64,000 nt of DNA from Triticum aestivum (Eukaryota > Streptophyta > Magnoliopsida > Poales > Poaceae): positions 226,731,684-226,795,683 of the forward strand of contig NC_057808.1 in NCBI RefSeq assembly GCF_018294505.1, given 5' to 3'. A program made the translations under genes and the position numbers. The number at the start of each line of letters is the position of its first letter. Positions within the stretch are counted from its first letter, which is position 1. This document shows positions 62,624-64,000 of this stretch, in pieces. A model generated the notes under the pieces. That model saw only the letters and a program-made list of their open reading frames with translations. It was not told the origin of the DNA and did no database searches.

Positions 62624-64000
62624 CACTACAAAAAAAAGACACATCCGTGACATTTTGGGCCGAACGAATTTTTTTCTGTCATACTTATGACACTTCTATG
62701 ACGATAATTGTGACAAAACCCGGTATCATCATAGATGTGGTGGGGTCCTACTTCTATGACAAAAAATCATGACAGAAAATGGGCTTTTCATCCTGGGCGG
62801 GCCGGAGACACAGCTGCATGACATTCTTTGGGCCGTCCATGACGGAAAAAACCATGGTAGAAGCGAGGGCGAGGAAAATATCGGGGTGTTCCCAGTTACG
62901 GTGGGTGGTCGGGGCCGAGCGATGCATGTTTCTCTCATACACGCACGCGCGTGGGTGCGAGGCGTTGGGCTCTAACTGAACCCGAGCGATTGCACTGCAG
63001 GCTATGCGTTACTGAACCCGAGCGATCGATCGATGGCTGTTAACTGAACCCGATCGAGCAATTCCTTCGCTACTGCTGCTAACTGAAGCCGATCGATGCT
63101 GCCTCTGGATGAACAGTGAGCATTGCTGGGGGGTTTGGATGAACAGTTCCCGGTGGGGGTGGATGAACAGGACCCGTGGTGTTGCCTCTGGATGAACAGG
63201 ACCCCGATCGATCGAGCCGGTTGGGGCTGGATGAACAGGACCCCGTGGAGGGCAGGATGAACAGGACCACCCCGTGGAGGGCAGGATGAACAGTAGACGG
63301 TGGAGGGCTGGATGAACAGTAGCCCGTGGAGGGGTGGTTGAACAGGAGCCCGTGGAGAGGGCTGGTTGAACAGTAGCCGGTGGAGTAGCGCGCGGTGGAG
63401 GCTGGATGAATAGGAGCCCGTGGATGAACAGTCGCAGGTGGAGGCTGGAGGAGGTCGACGGTGGATGAACAGTAGCCCGTGGAGGCTGGAGGGGGTCGAC
63501 GGTGGAGATGAACAGTATCCCGTGGAGTCCCGTTTTGCGGTACGCCACACCCCTCCCGATGAACAGGACCCCTGTTTCGACCGTAGCGCTCCAACACAAG
63601 TCTGTTTCCTCCGTTTTGCGGTACGCCACACCCCTCCCGATCAACAGGACCCCCGTTTCGACCGTAGGAGGTTCGTTTCCTCCGTTTGGCGGTACGCCAG
63701 ACCCCTCCCGATGAACAGGATCCCGTTTCGAACGTGGCCGGTCGAACACAAGGCCGTTTCCTCCGTTCTGCGGTACGCCAGGCCTCGTTTCCATCGGCTG
63801 TTCCGTCCAAGCCGGTTGGCTCCCACGCATTCCGTTGCCTCCCGATGAACACGACGCATTCCGTTGCCTCCCCATGAACACGACGACGACGCAGTTTCTC
63901 CGTTCCGACCCAGCCATGTACACGAGCCCTGGCCGTACGTATGCGCGAGTAGGCGTTCGAGACCCTGCCCGTATGTACGTACGTGGCCGTATTTTCTTTC
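62624..64000 (+). mobile_element. CACTA DNA transposon, left end (runs past the window)
   Basis: Starts CACTACAAAAAAAAGACACA directly after CTA (62621-62623), a possible three-base target duplication. The first 230 bases are rich in ATGACA and TCATGAC motifs. From about 62990 there are GC-rich subterminal repeats to the end of the window. No transposase is in view. It inserted into the 5' LTR of the Athila-type element and so is younger than it. Confidence 0.85.
62980..63900. repeat. CACTA subterminal repeats (GATGAACAG and others)
   Basis: About 17 near-copies of GATGAACAG, mostly followed by (G/T)A(C/G)CCC(G/C)TGG, lie between 63110 and 63880. Four copies of ACTGAA(C/G)CCGA(G/T)CGA precede them (62978-63095). 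Four copies of TTTGCGGTACGCCA-like sequence (63534, 63613, 63685 and 63769) are mixed in, several followed by CCCCTCCCGATGAACA. The spacing is 30-60 bases. Long minus-strand open frames here are only translations of these repeats. Confidence 0.85.

Noticed and set aside
63002..63923. Minus-strand open frames of 209, 257 and 304 residues
   Set aside because: They overlap in three frames and simply translate the subterminal repeats of the CACTA element; no start context, domain or codon bias supports them.

Overview
The window looks like intergenic DNA from a large cereal genome of the wheat tribe (Triticeae). It is almost wholly nested transposable elements. The clearest organism marker is the 1.75-kb long terminal repeat (LTR) at 24817-26567, which I recognise as the Angela/BARE/WIS Copia type of wheat and barley. 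CACTA ends, a Stowaway-type MITE and several Gypsy lineages fit the same picture. I see no intact host gene, no rRNA or tRNA gene, no CRISPR array and no prokaryotic feature.

Layout, left to right. 1-2009 is the 3' part of a chromovirus-type LTR, inserted into the 3' LTR of a non-autonomous LTR element (2010-9045, minus strand). That element had itself landed in a LINE reverse-transcriptase fragment (9046-9402). From about 9440 to 15583 lies the right part of a CACTA element: diverged tandem units, a broken multi-exon gene, GGGCC-rich subterminal repeats and the terminus. The CACTA end abuts a degraded Angela-type Copia element (15584-26567, plus strand), which is interrupted by a solo LTR (18524-20131, duplication GTATA) and by a deletion derivative (21517-24180, duplication ACGCC). 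The Angela LTR abuts the gag and 5' LTR of a minus-strand Gypsy element (26568-27865), which had landed in a PIF/Harbinger transposase fragment (27866-28149).

28150-36674 is a nearly complete minus-strand chromovirus (Tekay-like). It has an extra ORF before gag, long gag-pol frames separated by one frameshift, a full 5' LTR and a 3' LTR cut down to about 300 bp. It cut an exonuclease-like gene at 36675. From there to 45810 is a gene-fragment-rich region that is probably a DNA transposon or its cargo: an alanine/arginine-rich ORF with a TATA box, a 0.5-kb tandem array, two further small gene fragments and a B3-domain pseudogene with three exons.

45811-62623 is a minus-strand Athila-type element with gag-protease and an ATHILA ORF-1-like protein but no reverse transcriptase or integrase. 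A Tat/Retand-type Gypsy element (49521-57859, duplication ATAAA) sits inside its second ORF. That inner element carries, antisense to its own genes, a degenerate B3-domain ORF with its own TATA box. The Athila 5' LTR is broken at 62624 by the start of another CACTA element, whose subterminal repeats run to the window end.

The elements do not form a common pathway. Each encodes parts of its own mobility machinery and most are broken. The useful content is the order of insertions, the captured host-gene pieces (two B3 domains, an exonuclease, alanine-rich ORFs) and the regulatory signals of the LTRs. Assignments rest on reading the sequence and on remembered family features; no database search or alignment program was run.
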